This document shows, piece after piece, positions 35,063-45,079 of a stretch of 64,000 nt of DNA. Below the pieces are notes generated by a model. It was not told the DNA's origin. It worked only from the letters and a program-made list of their open reading frames with translations, and did not search any database. Made by a program: the position numbers and the translations under genes. Numbering within the stretch: position 1 is the stretch's first letter; every line of letters begins with the position of its first letter. Origin of the DNA: Chryseobacterium nepalense (GTDB taxonomy: Bacteria; Bacteroidota; Bacteroidia; Flavobacteriales; Weeksellaceae); the NCBI RefSeq assembly GCF_023195755.1, contig NZ_CP096203.1, forward strand, positions 2,356,001 to 2,420,000, in the 5' to 3' direction.

Positions 35063-38000
35063 ATGGCTTCAAACAAAATACAATTTAGAAGTATTCACGA
35101 ACTTAAAGATCCGGCTCTAAACAACAAGCTGGCTCAAAAAGAGTTCCAGGAAGAAATTCCGGTAGAAGATTTCCTTGGAGATGCTGAAAAAAACGGATCC
35201 AGTACTTCAAGAAGAGATTTCTTAAAACTATTAGGATTCTCTACTGCAGCGGTTACACTGGCTGCATGTGAAGCTCCGGTTATCAAAACAATTCCTTATG
35301 TGGTAAAGCCACATGAAATCATCCCGGGAATTCCAAACTATTACGCTTCAACATATTTCGATGGTTTTGACTTTGCGAGTGTTTTAGTAAAAACAAGAGA
35401 AGGAAGACCTATTAAAATTGAACCGAATCCTGTTGCAGGAGATCTTGGAAAAACAAGCGCAAGAGCACAGGCAAGCGTACTTTCTCTTTATGACAATGAT
35501 AAAGTAAAGCAGCCTAAATTTGAAGGTAAAGATGAAACTTTCGATAAGGTAGACAGCTACATTATCAAAGGACTGGAAGAAGCTAACGCTGCAGGAAAAA
35601 GAATTGTTTTATTATCGCATTCTTTTGCTTCCCCTACTTTCAAAAAATTATTCTCTGAATTTAAGGCTAAATATCCTACAGCAGAGTTAGTAACATATGA
35701 TGCTTATCCTTATGCTGGTGCATTAGACGCAGCCCAGGAAGTTTTCGGAACAAGAGCATTACCGGTTTACGACCTTCGAGGAACAGAATTGGTAGTTTCT
35801 TTCCAGGCAGATTTCTTAGGAGATTACAATGGCGGAGGATTAGAATCTTCTTACGCTGCTGCTAGAAAGCCGGGACCAAACATGTTGAGACACATTCAGG
35901 TGGAATCAAACATGTCACTGACTGGTGCTAACGCTGACGAAAGATTCAGATTAAAGCCTAGCCAGGTAAATAAAACTTTAGTTGAAGTTTACAATGCCAT
36001 CGTTGGTGGAGGAACTTCAGATAAAACAGCTTCTGAAATTGCTAAAGAATTACAGACAAAAGGAAGCAAAGCAGTAGTTTTTGCCGACGGTTCCAAAGGT
36101 GCTCAGGTTTTAGCACACCTTATTAACCAGAAACTTGGTTCTACAGCTTTCACAGGTAAAGCAAACCTATTAAAAGAATTTGACAAAGCAAGATTCGAGG
36201 AATTCCTTGGATGGGTAAATGCAGGTCAGGTTGGTGTATTGATCGCCAATAATGTAGATCCTATTTACTCATACCACAAAGGAGAAGATTTCAAAAAATC
36301 TTTAACAAAGGTTCCTTACGTCATTGCTATTGCTGATAAGAAAAATGAAATGTACAAAGCAGCGAAAGCTGTAATTCCTGTAGCCAACTGGCTTGAGTCT
36401 TGGGGAGATATCGAACCGCAGACGGGAGTATATTCATTAATGCAGCCAACCATCCAGAAAATCTACAAATCAAGACAGATAGAAGAATCTTTATTGGTTT
36501 GGAAAAACGGAAAGAACAATGCGGCTAACAACTACTACGATTATTTAAAAGCAAATGCTTCTTCCGTACTAGGAGGAACTTCATTCAACAAAGCTTTATA
36601 TAACGGATTTAATACTTCTGCAAATGCAACAACATTGTCGTATGCAGGAGGAAATGCTGCTCAGGCTGTAGCTGAATTAGGAGGCTTCAAAGCATCTGAT
36701 TTAGAATTGGTATTATATACCAAAACAGCAATGGGAGACGGAACTCAGGCCAACAACCCTTGGCTTCAGGAATTACCGGACCCAATTACAAGAATGTCTT
36801 GGGATAACTACCTGACAATTTCTCCTAAAGATGCTGAAAGATTAGGTATAGAAAACGATCTTAATGCTAGAATGCAGCTGGACGGTTCTATCGTAAATCT
36901 TACGGTAAACGGAGTTACTATAAAAGATGTTCCTGTATTCATTCAGCCGGGACAGGCAGAAGGATCAGTAGGTCTTGCGCTTGGATATGGTAAGAAAAAT
37001 TCAGGAGCAACAGCTGATACGGGAGTAAATGCATATCCTTTATTCGATGGATCTAACCTGGTGGTATCTAATGTTAAATTAGAAAAAACAGGTGAAGATC
37101 ATGAATTCGCAGGGATTCAGCTTCAAAATACATTAATGGGACGTTACGAAATTGCTAAAGAAGTTCCTTTGGCAGATTTCTTAAACGTAGCATTTGATGA
37201 TGAGCACAAAGGATGGAATAAGCCTTTGGAATATCACACCATCAGCGGAGCTCTTCCTGCAAGAAAGATTGACCTTTGGGATGCTTTCGATGATACGGAC
37301 GGGCCTCACTTCAACATGTCGATCGACCTTAACTCCTGTACAGGTTGCGGATCTTGTATCATTGCCTGCCAGGCAGAGAACAACGTTCCTGTAGTAGGAA
37401 AAGAAGAGATCAGAATGTCCAGAGATATGTACTGGTTAAGAATTGACCGTTATTATTCTTCAAGACAGAAAGTAGAAGTATATGAGGGATTAAAAGAAGG
37501 AATGGCAGTTCCTGAATTATATGGTACTGCATTCGGCGACGGAGGGGCATTGAACCACCCTGCTGATAATCCTGATGTGATCTTCCAACCGGTAATGTGT
37601 CAGCATTGTAACCACGCACCTTGTGAAACGGTTTGTCCGGTAGCGGCTACATCTCACGGTTCTCAGGGACAAAACCACATGGCTTACAACAGATGTATTG
37701 GTACAAGATATTGTGCAAATAACTGTCCGTACAAAGTAAGACGTTTCAACTGGTTTACCTACAACCTGAATGACAAGTTCGATTTCAACATGAACAACGA
37801 TCTTGGAAGAATGGTACTGAATCCTGATGTTGTTGTAAGAACAAGAGGGGTTATGGAGAAATGTTCAATGTGTATCCAAATGACTCAAACGACTATTCTT
37901 GAAGCTAAAAAAGAGAACAGAATCGTGAAAGACGGAGAATTCCAGACAGCTTGTTCAAAAGCATGTACAACAGGATCTATCCAGTTCGGAGACATGAATG

Positions 38001-38122
38001 ACAAAGGATCTGAAGTCAGAAAATTATATGCTGACAACAGAAGATATTATTTACTTGAAGAGATCGGAACCAAGCCAAACGTGTTCTATCATACTAAAGT
38101 AAGAAACAGAGTAGAAAAATAA
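35063..38122 (+). CDS. actB: Alternative complex III subunit ActB (molybdopterin-oxidoreductase-like + Fe-S)
   Basis: This 1019-residue subunit combines a molybdopterin-oxidoreductase-like domain (about 60-730), expected to lack the cofactor in ACIII, with a C-terminal ferredoxin domain. Cluster ligands appear in CTGCGSCIIAC, CQHCNHAPCETVCP, CIGTRYCANNCP and CSMC followed by CSKAC, enough for four clusters. The N-terminus carries a twin-arginine signal (STSRRDFLKLLGFSTAAVTL), so the folded protein is exported by Tat. It follows actA by 22 bases. Confidence 0.95.
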   Translation: MASNKIQFRSIHELKDPALNNKLAQKEFQEEIPVEDFLGDAEKNGSSTSRRDFLKLLGFSTAAVTLAACEAPVIKTIPYVVKPHEIIPGIPNYYASTYFDGFDFASVLVKTREGRPIKIEPNPVAGDLGKTSARAQASVLSLYDNDKVKQPKFEGKDETFDKVDSYIIKGLEEANAAGKRIVLLSHSFASPTFKKLFSEFKAKYPTAELVTYDAYPYAGALDAAQEVFGTRALPVYDLRGTELVVSFQADFLGDYNGGGLESSYAAARKPGPNMLRHIQVESNMSLTGANADERFRLKPSQVNKTLVEVYNAIVGGGTSDKTASEIAKELQTKGSKAVVFADGSKGAQVLAHLINQKLGSTAFTGKANLLKEFDKARFEEFLGWVNAGQVGVLIANNVDPIYSYHKGEDFKKSLTKVPYVIAIADKKNEMYKAAKAVIPVANWLESWGDIEPQTGVYSLMQPTIQKIYKSRQIEESLLVWKNGKNNAANNYYDYLKANASSVLGGTSFNKALYNGFNTSANATTLSYAGGNAAQAVAELGGFKASDLELVLYTKTAMGDGTQANNPWLQELPDPITRMSWDNYLTISPKDAERLGIENDLNARMQLDGSIVNLTVNGVTIKDVPVFIQPGQAEGSVGLALGYGKKNSGATADTGVNAYPLFDGSNLVVSNVKLEKTGEDHEFAGIQLQNTLMGRYEIAKEVPLADFLNVAFDDEHKGWNKPLEYHTISGALPARKIDLWDAFDDTDGPHFNMSIDLNSCTGCGSCIIACQAENNVPVVGKEEIRMSRDMYWLRIDRYYSSRQKVEVYEGLKEGMAVPELYGTAFGDGGALNHPADNPDVIFQPVMCQHCNHAPCETVCPVAATSHGSQGQNHMAYNRCIGTRYCANNCPYKVRRFNWFTYNLNDKFDFNMNNDLGRMVLNPDVVVRTRGVMEKCSMCIQMTQTTILEAKKENRIVKDGEFQTACSKACTTGSIQFGDMNDKGSEVRKLYADNRRYYLLEEIGTKPNVFYHTKVRNRVEK

Positions 38123-38147
38123 AGTTTAAATAATAAATAGGTAAAAA

Positions 38148-39545
38148 ATGTCAGGACATTACGAAGCTCCGATAAGGGAACCTCTGATTATTGGTCACAA
38201 AACTTATCACGATATCACGGAAGATATTGCACGACCTATCGAAGAAAGAGCAGGTAAATTATGGTGGATCTCATTATATGCAGCCTTAGTTCTATTCATC
38301 TATGGATTTGGGTGTATCGCCTATACTATCGGAACAGGTATTGGAGCATGGGGACTTAACAGAACTATTAACTGGGGTTGGGATATTACTAACTTCGTAT
38401 GGTGGGTTGGTATCGGTCACGCCGGAACCCTAATCTCAGCGGTATTATTATTATTTAGACAGCGTTGGAGAATGTCTGTAAACAGATCTGCGGAAGCGAT
38501 GACGATTTTCGCAGTAGTACAGGCAGCAATCTTCCCGGTAATTCACATGGGTAGAGTTTGGGTAGGATATTGGGTATTCCCATTACCAAACCAGTTCGGT
38601 TCTCTTTGGGGGAACTTCAACTCTCCTCTACTTTGGGACGTATTTGCAATCTCTACCTATTTCTCGGTATCAACAGTATTCTGGTTTATGGGATTGATTC
38701 CTGACTTTGCAATGATCAGAGACAGAGCAAAAACACCTTGGACTAAAAAGATTTATACATTCCTTGCATTCGGATGGGGAGGTAAAGCAAAACACTGGCA
38801 AAGATTCGAAGAACTTTCTTTGGTTCTAGCAGGTTTGGCAACGCCGCTTGTATTCTCAGTACACACTACCGTATCTTTTGACTTCGCCACGTCAGTAATT
38901 AAAGGATGGCACTCTACGATCTATCCTCCTTACTTCGTTGCCGGTGCGATCTTCTCAGGATTCGCGATGGTACAGACGTTATTATTGGTTGCAAGAAAAG
39001 TTTGTCACCTTGAAGATTATATCACTATGTATCATATCGAAATTATGAACATCGTAATTATTTTAACAGGTGGTATGGTAACCGTGGCCTATGCTACAGA
39101 ATATTTCATCGGATGGTATTCAGGATCAAGATTTGAAGATTTCACTTATCTTTCTCCGGGTGCTGCTGTTGGACCTTACTGGTGGGCATTCTGGTCATTG
39201 ATCATCTGTAACCTTGTTGTTCCTGCTTCATTCTGGTTCAAGAAATTGAGAACGAATATTATCTGGACATTCATTGTTGCATTAATCATCAACATCGGGA
39301 TGTGGTTTGAGCGTTTTGACATCATCGTAATCAACCTTTCAAGAGACTACTTACCAGGATCTTGGACTATGTTTAAGCCAACGATCATTGATGTGGGTGT
39401 ATATTTAGGAACAATTGGATTCTTCTCCGTATTATTCTTATTATATGCAAGAACATTCCCTGTAATTGCACAGGCCGAATTAAAATCGATTTTGAAAATC
39501 TCAGGTGAAACTTATAAAGCAAAAGAAGGAGATGAGCACCACTAA
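38148..39545 (+). CDS. actC: Alternative complex III subunit ActC (NrfD/PsrC family)
   Basis: ActC is a quinol-binding integral membrane subunit. The 465-residue protein has about ten membrane segments and family stretches such as GIGHAGTLISAVLLLFRQRWR, IHMGRVWVGYWVFPLPNQ and STIYPPYFVAGAIFSGFAM (each given as at most 20 residues of a longer conserved region). It follows actB by 25 bases and overlaps actD by 14 bases. Confidence 0.95.
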   Translation: MSGHYEAPIREPLIIGHKTYHDITEDIARPIEERAGKLWWISLYAALVLFIYGFGCIAYTIGTGIGAWGLNRTINWGWDITNFVWWVGIGHAGTLISAVLLLFRQRWRMSVNRSAEAMTIFAVVQAAIFPVIHMGRVWVGYWVFPLPNQFGSLWGNFNSPLLWDVFAISTYFSVSTVFWFMGLIPDFAMIRDRAKTPWTKKIYTFLAFGWGGKAKHWQRFEELSLVLAGLATPLVFSVHTTVSFDFATSVIKGWHSTIYPPYFVAGAIFSGFAMVQTLLLVARKVCHLEDYITMYHIEIMNIVIILTGGMVTVAYATEYFIGWYSGSRFEDFTYLSPGAAVGPYWWAFWSLIICNLVVPASFWFKKLRTNIIWTFIVALIINIGMWFERFDIIVINLSRDYLPGSWTMFKPTIIDVGVYLGTIGFFSVLFLLYARTFPVIAQAELKSILKISGETYKAKEGDEHH

Positions 39546-40053
39546 AATTGTATACGGACTTTATGCTGACGACGACGATTTAATGAACGGCGTTAAGGCA
39601 TTCAACGATAAAGGAATCGCAATCAACGAAGTTTATACTCCGTTCCCGGTTCACGGGCTTGACAAAGCTTTGGGGTTAAAGAAAACAAGAATTTCTGATG
39701 CCGCTTTTCTTTACGCTCTTTATGGAGTAACGATTGGAGCTACTTTAACCTGGTATGTAATGAACCACGACTGGCCTCAGAATATCGGTGGTAAACCAGC
39801 TTTTGACTGGGGACACAATATGCCGGCATTCGTTGTACCAATGTTTGAGCTTATGGTATTTTGTGCCGCTCACATGATGTCATTAACTTTCCTGGTAAGA
39901 AACAAAATGTATCCCGGAGCTCCTGCACAAAACCCGGACCCGAGAACAACGGATGATAAATTTATGATGGAATTTGTAACTGATGATGTAGAATCTGTAA
40001 AACAGTTGCTTATTGAAACCGGAGTTGAAGAAATAACTGTTAAAGATGCTTAA
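39532..40053 (+). CDS. actD: Alternative complex III subunit ActD (DUF3341)
   Basis: ActD is a small membrane subunit of ACIII. The 173-residue product starts MSTTKIVYGLYADDDDL, has a soluble N-terminal domain with PFPVHGLDKALGL and two membrane segments (about 57-80 and 100-125). The ATG overlaps the end of actC (GAGATGAGCACC), consistent with coupling; an in-frame ATG at 39505, deeper inside actC, is less likely. Confidence 0.93.
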   Translation: MSTTKIVYGLYADDDDLMNGVKAFNDKGIAINEVYTPFPVHGLDKALGLKKTRISDAAFLYALYGVTIGATLTWYVMNHDWPQNIGGKPAFDWGHNMPAFVVPMFELMVFCAAHMMSLTFLVRNKMYPGAPAQNPDPRTTDDKFMMEFVTDDVESVKQLLIETGVEEITVKDA

Positions 40054-40054
40054 A

Positions 40055-40783
40055 ATGAAAAAGAATGTATTAAAAATTACAGCAGTTTTAGGTTTAACAA
40101 CAGTTTTACTTAACTCTTGCGGGCCAAAAGAAAATACTCCGTTAGTATATTTCCCGGACATGTATTTCCCGGTAGCTTATGATCCATTGATGAAAGCCCA
40201 GGATGCTTATTCAGATCATGAAAATGAAATTCCTGCTTTCGTAAAAAATAACGGGGCAACAGGCCTTTCTCCTGTAGAAGGATCTGTTCCTCAAAATAAA
40301 GATGGTGTTTTTGAAGAAGGATTGCTTCCGAAAACCGTTGATGAATACAATGCCGGTTATGATGCTTCAAAAACAATGACCAATTCTCCTTTAAATCCTG
40401 CAAACTCTGCAAAGGATCTGGAGAGAGGGAAAATATTATTTGAACATACCTGTGCAGCTTGTCATGGTGTAGGTGGAGACGGACAGGGACCTATCGTACA
40501 GTCCGGAGCTTTCTCCGGTGTACCAAACTACGCCGACAGGGAAATTACTGTAGGATCTGTTCATTATGTGATCACAAACGGTAGAAACGCAATGGGATCT
40601 TATGCAGGGCAATTAAACGCTGGAGACAGATGGAGAGTGGCCATGTATGTAATGAATGCCTTTAAAAAAGGAGCTGCAGCACCTGCCACTGCAACACCTG
40701 CAGCGGGAACGGCTACACCGGCGTCGACTACAGCAGCAGCACCGGCAACTACTGAAACAAAGACTACCGAAACTAAAAAATAA
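40055..40783 (+). CDS. actE: Alternative complex III subunit ActE (mono-haem cytochrome c lipoprotein)
   Basis: ActE is the haem c subunit thought to hand electrons on. The 242-residue product starts MKKNVLKITAVLGLTTVLLNSC, a lipoprotein signal with lipobox LNSC. One haem site CAACHG (about residue 137) lies in a cytochrome c domain with NAMGSYAGQL as the Met-ligand region. The last 35 residues are an Ala/Thr/Pro-rich tail. An ATG at 40046 within actD is also in frame but the signal peptide fits the start at 40055, one base after the actD stop. Confidence 0.93.
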   Translation: MKKNVLKITAVLGLTTVLLNSCGPKENTPLVYFPDMYFPVAYDPLMKAQDAYSDHENEIPAFVKNNGATGLSPVEGSVPQNKDGVFEEGLLPKTVDEYNAGYDASKTMTNSPLNPANSAKDLERGKILFEHTCAACHGVGGDGQGPIVQSGAFSGVPNYADREITVGSVHYVITNGRNAMGSYAGQLNAGDRWRVAMYVMNAFKKGAAAPATATPAAGTATPASTTAAAPATTETKTTETKK

Positions 40784-40791
40784 GAAAAGAA

Positions 40792-42123
40792 ATGTATAGT
40801 TTTTCACCAAAATTAAAATCAACTTCTATAATCCTTCTTGTTGTAGGTTTAGTTCTTTTTGGTATTGGTTTCTTTTTAAACAAAGGAATCTCTGCCGAGA
40901 AAATAGAACACATGATGGAAGCTGTTAACGCTTCTGGTCATACTGCTCCTACACATTCTAGTGAAATGGTTGGTCCTCAGGATCACGCTGCTCATTTGGA
41001 GCATGCTACTCTTCAGGTACATAACCAGCCTTTAGCGGCAATACATTTTGTAGCTGTATTTTTCTTCGGAGTGAGCTGCTGCGTATTATTCTTTTATTCT
41101 ATCCAGCATGCTGCACACGCAGGATGGCCAATTATCATTACAAGAGTAATGGAAGCTATTGCTTCTTATATTCCTTACGGTGGTGCTATTCTGATCATTT
41201 TAATGCTTTTAAACATTACACACCAAGGACACCTTTTTCATTGGATGGATCCTGAATTGACAGACCCGAACTCTGCTCATTTTGATGTGATCTTATTTGA
41301 AAAAAGAATCTTCCTAAATATTCCTTTTTATGCCGTAAGAACATTTATCTATGTTTTAGGTGCCTCGTTCTTCGCTTGGAAACTGAAAGCTCAGTCTAAA
41401 AAAGTAGACGAAACCAAATCAAAAGTAGATTACCAGATGTTGTACAGATGGGCGGTAGGATATATTGCATTCTTCGGATTTGCTTCTGCTGCTTGGGCTT
41501 GGGATTGGTTGATGTCTATTGACCCTCACTGGTATTCTACGATGTACATCTGGTACTCAATGGTGAGCTGCCTTTCAAGTGGTATTGCGGTAATCATTCT
41601 TTTAAGTGTTTATTTAAAGAAAAACGGGTTCCTGCCACAATTCAATGACAATCACTTACACGATTTAGGAGTATTCCTTTTCGCAACAAGTATGCTTTGG
41701 ACGTATACCTGGTTTGCACAGTTTATGTTATACTGGTATGCGAACATTCCGGAAGAGGTTAATTATTTCTTCGGAAGATTCCAGCACTACTCTCCTACTT
41801 TCTTACCAATGCTGATCGTAAACTTCTTATTACCGTTATTGGTATTAGTAAGCAGCAGCATCAAAAGAAACTATAAAGTAGTTACAATAATGGCAATAGT
41901 GGTTATCTGCGGACACATTTTAGATTACTTCAACATGGTAATGCCGGGAACAGTAGGACCATACTGGAAAACTCCTGAAGTATTCATCCTGATCTTAGGA
42001 GCAATCCTGTTCGTAGTTGGATTATTTATGTTTACTGTGCTTTCTGCATTATCTAAACTTAAATTAATCCCTACAGGAAACCCTTACTTACATGAATCTG
42101 AAATTTATGAATATCCTTTCTAA
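40792..42123 (+). CDS. actF: Alternative complex III subunit ActF
   Basis: ActF is the second NrfD-like quinol-site membrane subunit. The 443-residue protein has about ten membrane segments, a His-rich stretch near residues 35-70, and the family stretches SAAWAWDWLMSIDPHWYSTM and WFAQFMLYWYANIPEEVNYF. It starts 8 bases after actE and ends the operon at a strong terminator. No cytochrome oxidase genes follow, unlike in many ACIII clusters. Confidence 0.94.
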   Translation: MYSFSPKLKSTSIILLVVGLVLFGIGFFLNKGISAEKIEHMMEAVNASGHTAPTHSSEMVGPQDHAAHLEHATLQVHNQPLAAIHFVAVFFFGVSCCVLFFYSIQHAAHAGWPIIITRVMEAIASYIPYGGAILIILMLLNITHQGHLFHWMDPELTDPNSAHFDVILFEKRIFLNIPFYAVRTFIYVLGASFFAWKLKAQSKKVDETKSKVDYQMLYRWAVGYIAFFGFASAAWAWDWLMSIDPHWYSTMYIWYSMVSCLSSGIAVIILLSVYLKKNGFLPQFNDNHLHDLGVFLFATSMLWTYTWFAQFMLYWYANIPEEVNYFFGRFQHYSPTFLPMLIVNFLLPLLVLVSSSIKRNYKVVTIMAIVVICGHILDYFNMVMPGTVGPYWKTPEVFILILGAILFVVGLFMFTVLSALSKLKLIPTGNPYLHESEIYEYPF

Positions 42124-42147
42124 GGAATTTATAACAAGATAAAATTG

Positions 42148-42179
42148 AAAGACTGATCGTAATGATCAGTCTTTTTTTT
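42148..42179 (+). terminator. Terminator of the act operon
   Basis: An 11-bp perfect stem (AAAGACTGATC with GATCAGTCTTT) with a 5-base loop and a T8 run. Confidence 0.9.
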
Positions 42180-42268
42180 ATTTTTAAAAAAATTACATTT
42201 CCATGCAACCTTTTTTAATTTTTATTGTCTTTTAAATATAAACAGTATTCAAATTAAATTTTAAAGCC

Positions 42269-43282
42269 ATGAAGAAAAGTTTTCTATTATTACTTTTGAC
42301 ATTAGCATTCAATTTTTTCAGTTCACAAACCATTACTTTTATTTCTGAAAAAACCAATAAGCCACTGCCTAAAGTTTCGGTATTCGGAAAAGACGGAAGT
42401 ATTGTTGCTTATTCTGATATTGATGGAAAGATCGACAAAAACCTGATAAAGCCGGATCAGGAAAAATTTCAGCTGGTCTATGACAATTTCTCCATAGCCA
42501 CATTATCATATGCTGATTTTGAAAAAGAAGTGATTAAGGTTGATGACAAAATCCGAAATATTGAACCGGTTGTCATAAAAAATAACAAACCTGCAAAATA
42601 TATTTTTGTAAAAGGTAATTTTAATGCCTATGTCACCGTAAATAACAAACTCAATTGTTACGCAGACGGAATTGTTACCTATATTTTCGACAATAAAACA
42701 AAAAAAATGAAAGGCGCCACCGTGGAGCAATACCGAATCTACAGACTGGAAGATGCGGTCTTTGAGAAAAAGCAAACGGGCATGTGGGATTATCAGGCTT
42801 TGCTAAGACTTCCCGAAATGAAAGAAGTAGGAAATATACTGGAGTACAAAAAGAGAAATTCCGTGATTAAAGAACTTAAAGGCCAGCAGAAGGACGAGAT
42901 TGAAATCACAGGCGAAGCATTACAGGAAAAAGAATTTGCATTTTTTGGATACCGCTTCTATGATGTTAAAAATATCATCAATGCTACATATGAAAAAGAC
43001 ACTCAGAAAACGCTCAGAGATTTGTTGGAATTCAATGAAATTGGTTTCCTTAAACTTAAACACAAAAGTGAACCAGACTATAATCAACTTATTGTTTACA
43101 AAAATTTCTATCCAACGGAATTAGACTTCAGAGATGAAAATGTATCCGAAAAAAATAAGTTTGATTTAAAAAACAGCAGCTATACCACAACTTATTGGGA
43201 AAGCACGGATTTCCCGAATATGCAGTCCGTTTTTAGTTCATATTTCGGAGATAAATTAAAGGAAAAACAAAATATAAAATAA
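42269..43282 (+). CDS. Exported protein with carboxypeptidase-like N-terminal domain, unknown
   Basis: The 337-residue product has a signal peptide (MKKSFLLLLLTLAFNFFSSQ). Residues of about 20-100 resemble a carboxypeptidase-regulatory/CNA-B-like beta sandwich of the type found at the start of TonB-dependent receptors and related surface proteins (KTNKPLPKVSVFGKDGSIVA, YSDIDGKI). The remainder (about 105-337) is a mixed alpha/beta region with no motif I recognise and no TonB box or barrel. It lies just downstream of the act operon but beyond its terminator. A periplasmic or surface location is inferred. Confidence 0.72.
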   Translation: MKKSFLLLLLTLAFNFFSSQTITFISEKTNKPLPKVSVFGKDGSIVAYSDIDGKIDKNLIKPDQEKFQLVYDNFSIATLSYADFEKEVIKVDDKIRNIEPVVIKNNKPAKYIFVKGNFNAYVTVNNKLNCYADGIVTYIFDNKTKKMKGATVEQYRIYRLEDAVFEKKQTGMWDYQALLRLPEMKEVGNILEYKKRNSVIKELKGQQKDEIEITGEALQEKEFAFFGYRFYDVKNIINATYEKDTQKTLRDLLEFNEIGFLKLKHKSEPDYNQLIVYKNFYPTELDFRDENVSEKNKFDLKNSSYTTTYWESTDFPNMQSVFSSYFGDKLKEKQNIK

Positions 43283-43308
43283 AAATCCTCTATTAATAAA
43301 CGTTTTAG

Positions 43309-43316
43309 TAAATTTG
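43309..43316 (+). promoter_or_regulatory. -7 element (TAAATTTG) for the lipoprotein-apt pair
   Basis: TAnnTTTG match 16 bases upstream of the ATG at 43333. Confidence 0.4.
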
Positions 43317-43332
43317 TGACAAACGGAAAAAA

Positions 43333-44526
43333 ATGAAAAAGTTGTCTTTTCTGCTAATTTTCAGTTTGTTGCTTTTTACAGCATGCAAAAAAGATTCAGT
43401 AGATGCCACCAACACGAAAACTTTACAGTCGAGTATCAATGATATGACGGCAAGTCTTCCAACCATTAAACAGATTAAGTTTAATGAAGCACTTTATATT
43501 TTAAAGACCTTCGGAGTGGAAGCCGATGGCGATGTTGCAGAACTAAAAGCATTAGGCCAGCTAATCAACGGCAAAAAAGTTCCTGAAATTATGGCAATGG
43601 CCGATCAGGTAGCACAGAAAAACGGCATCGAATGGGCCAGCAATGCCCCTCCTTCTTTAGGAGAAATGAATATTTTCGGTGACGATAAAGCAAAAGAAAG
43701 TGATCCTAATGATGTAAAAGCAAATGCTTTGAGCATCATCACAAGACCTACAGGCGACGACGGAACTGGGGCATCAACTGCCATCCAGATCGTTCCCAGA
43801 CTTGTGGACAATGCCGGAAATCCGGTTTCCTTCACAGGTGCAGGATTGGAAGTAACTCTTGAAGTTTTCAGTAATGGGGTGAAACTTTCAACGGCAAAAA
43901 ACCTAATGCAGGATAATAATTTTAAAGGATTTAATTTAAAATTTTCTTCCATTCCGGCAGCGAAAGTCGTTGATAATAAAATTGATATTACCGTATCGGT
44001 TAAGACGACGGCCAAAATATTCAAAATGACAAAAATAGGATTAGATGTAAATCCTTTATTATTAAAAGTTCCTGCTCCGGTGGTTGTAGATTCGATGGCT
44101 GTAAACCAGGATCCTGCAGTAATTGATCCGAACAATCCGGGCTCAACAGTTCCGTCAACGGATCCGAATGCAACGGCAACAACGCCGGCTACTCCAAAAC
44201 AGCCCGCTGCAGATCCTAAAAACGTAGTATCCGGTTTCCTGAATAATGTAAGTTCGCAAAACTTAAAGGCGGCATACGGCGCTTCAAGCAATCCAAACTG
44301 GGGAAGCTATGAATCGTTTTCCAACCCTACTTCAGGCTTCGGATCAGTGAAAACCGTGAGTGTGAAAAATATCAGTACGAATCTTTCTAATACCAATGTG
44401 GCAAGTGTAAATGCAACCTACGACGTTACAGATAAAAACGGAAGAACAACTTCGTTGAAAGCAACTTTCGGATTAAAAAATGTAAACGGCGAATGGAAAA
44501 TTTCCAGTTATAAAATCAATCCTTAA
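43333..44526 (+). CDS. Lipoprotein with DUF6694-like N-terminal part, unknown
   Basis: The 397-residue product starts MKKLSFLLIFSLLLFTAC, a lipoprotein signal with lipobox FTAC. Residues of about 25-100 (LQSSINDMTASLPTIKQIKF, LGQLINGKKVPEIMAMADQV) resemble the helical DUF6694 lipoprotein domain. A middle beta region (about 130-245) follows, then a Pro/Thr/Asn-rich linker (about 255-300) and a C-terminal NTF2-like or DUF4878-like domain (about 300-397, ending VNGEWKISSYKINP). Both domain calls are tentative. Its stop is 2 bases before apt, so the two are cotranscribed. Confidence 0.75.
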   Translation: MKKLSFLLIFSLLLFTACKKDSVDATNTKTLQSSINDMTASLPTIKQIKFNEALYILKTFGVEADGDVAELKALGQLINGKKVPEIMAMADQVAQKNGIEWASNAPPSLGEMNIFGDDKAKESDPNDVKANALSIITRPTGDDGTGASTAIQIVPRLVDNAGNPVSFTGAGLEVTLEVFSNGVKLSTAKNLMQDNNFKGFNLKFSSIPAAKVVDNKIDITVSVKTTAKIFKMTKIGLDVNPLLLKVPAPVVVDSMAVNQDPAVIDPNNPGSTVPSTDPNATATTPATPKQPAADPKNVVSGFLNNVSSQNLKAAYGASSNPNWGSYESFSNPTSGFGSVKTVSVKNISTNLSNTNVASVNATYDVTDKNGRTTSLKATFGLKNVNGEWKISSYKINP

Positions 44527-44528
44527 AA

Positions 44529-45065
44529 ATGGCATCACAAGAACTCATCAGGAAACTGGAAGAAACGATAGAAAATGTACCAGATTTTCCGATTCCGGGA
44601 ATTCAGTTTAAAGACATTTCACCAATTTTTTTAGATCCTAAATTGTATGAAGATGTCATTGCAGATCTCGTAGCGTTCAGCAAAGGGAAAGTGGATGCTG
44701 TTTGCGGGATCGAAAGCCGCGGTTATCTTTTCGGGATTGCCATTGCTGTTGCTCTGGAAGTTCCTTTTATTTTGATAAGAAAATCCGGAAAACTTCCTCC
44801 GCCGGTTATTTCGGAAAAATACGACCTTGAATACGGAAGCGCTGTCATCGAAACACGTGAAGGACAAATAAAGCCGGGACAAAAAGTTCTTATTCATGAT
44901 GATCTTCTTGCAACAGGAGGAACTACGGAAGCGGCAGCAAAGCTGGTAGAAAAGCAAGGAGCAATCGTATCCCAATTCAGCTTTCTGATTGGACTGAAAG
45001 ATCTTAAGGGAGAAGAAAAATTAGAGAAATTTAATGCAGAAGTTTATCATATTTTAAAATATTAG
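44529..45065 (+). CDS. apt: Adenine phosphoribosyltransferase
   Basis: APT salvages adenine with PRPP to give AMP. The 178 residues include FPIPGIQFKDISPIF at the N-terminus, the ESRGYLFG stretch and the PRPP loop VLIHDDLLATGGTTEAA. Length matches the family. It follows the lipoprotein gene by 2 bases. The region after it holds a long REP-like palindrome that may also end transcription. Confidence 0.97.
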   Translation: MASQELIRKLEETIENVPDFPIPGIQFKDISPIFLDPKLYEDVIADLVAFSKGKVDAVCGIESRGYLFGIAIAVALEVPFILIRKSGKLPPPVISEKYDLEYGSAVIETREGQIKPGQKVLIHDDLLATGGTTEAAAKLVEKQGAIVSQFSFLIGLKDLKGEEKLEKFNAEVYHILKY

Positions 45066-45079
45066 ACTTAAAAAATCGT

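Noticed and set aside
43605..44291. Minus-strand frame of 228 residues opposite the lipoprotein gene
   Set aside because: The plus-strand frame has a lipobox, coherent domains and a tight link to apt; the antisense has no support.
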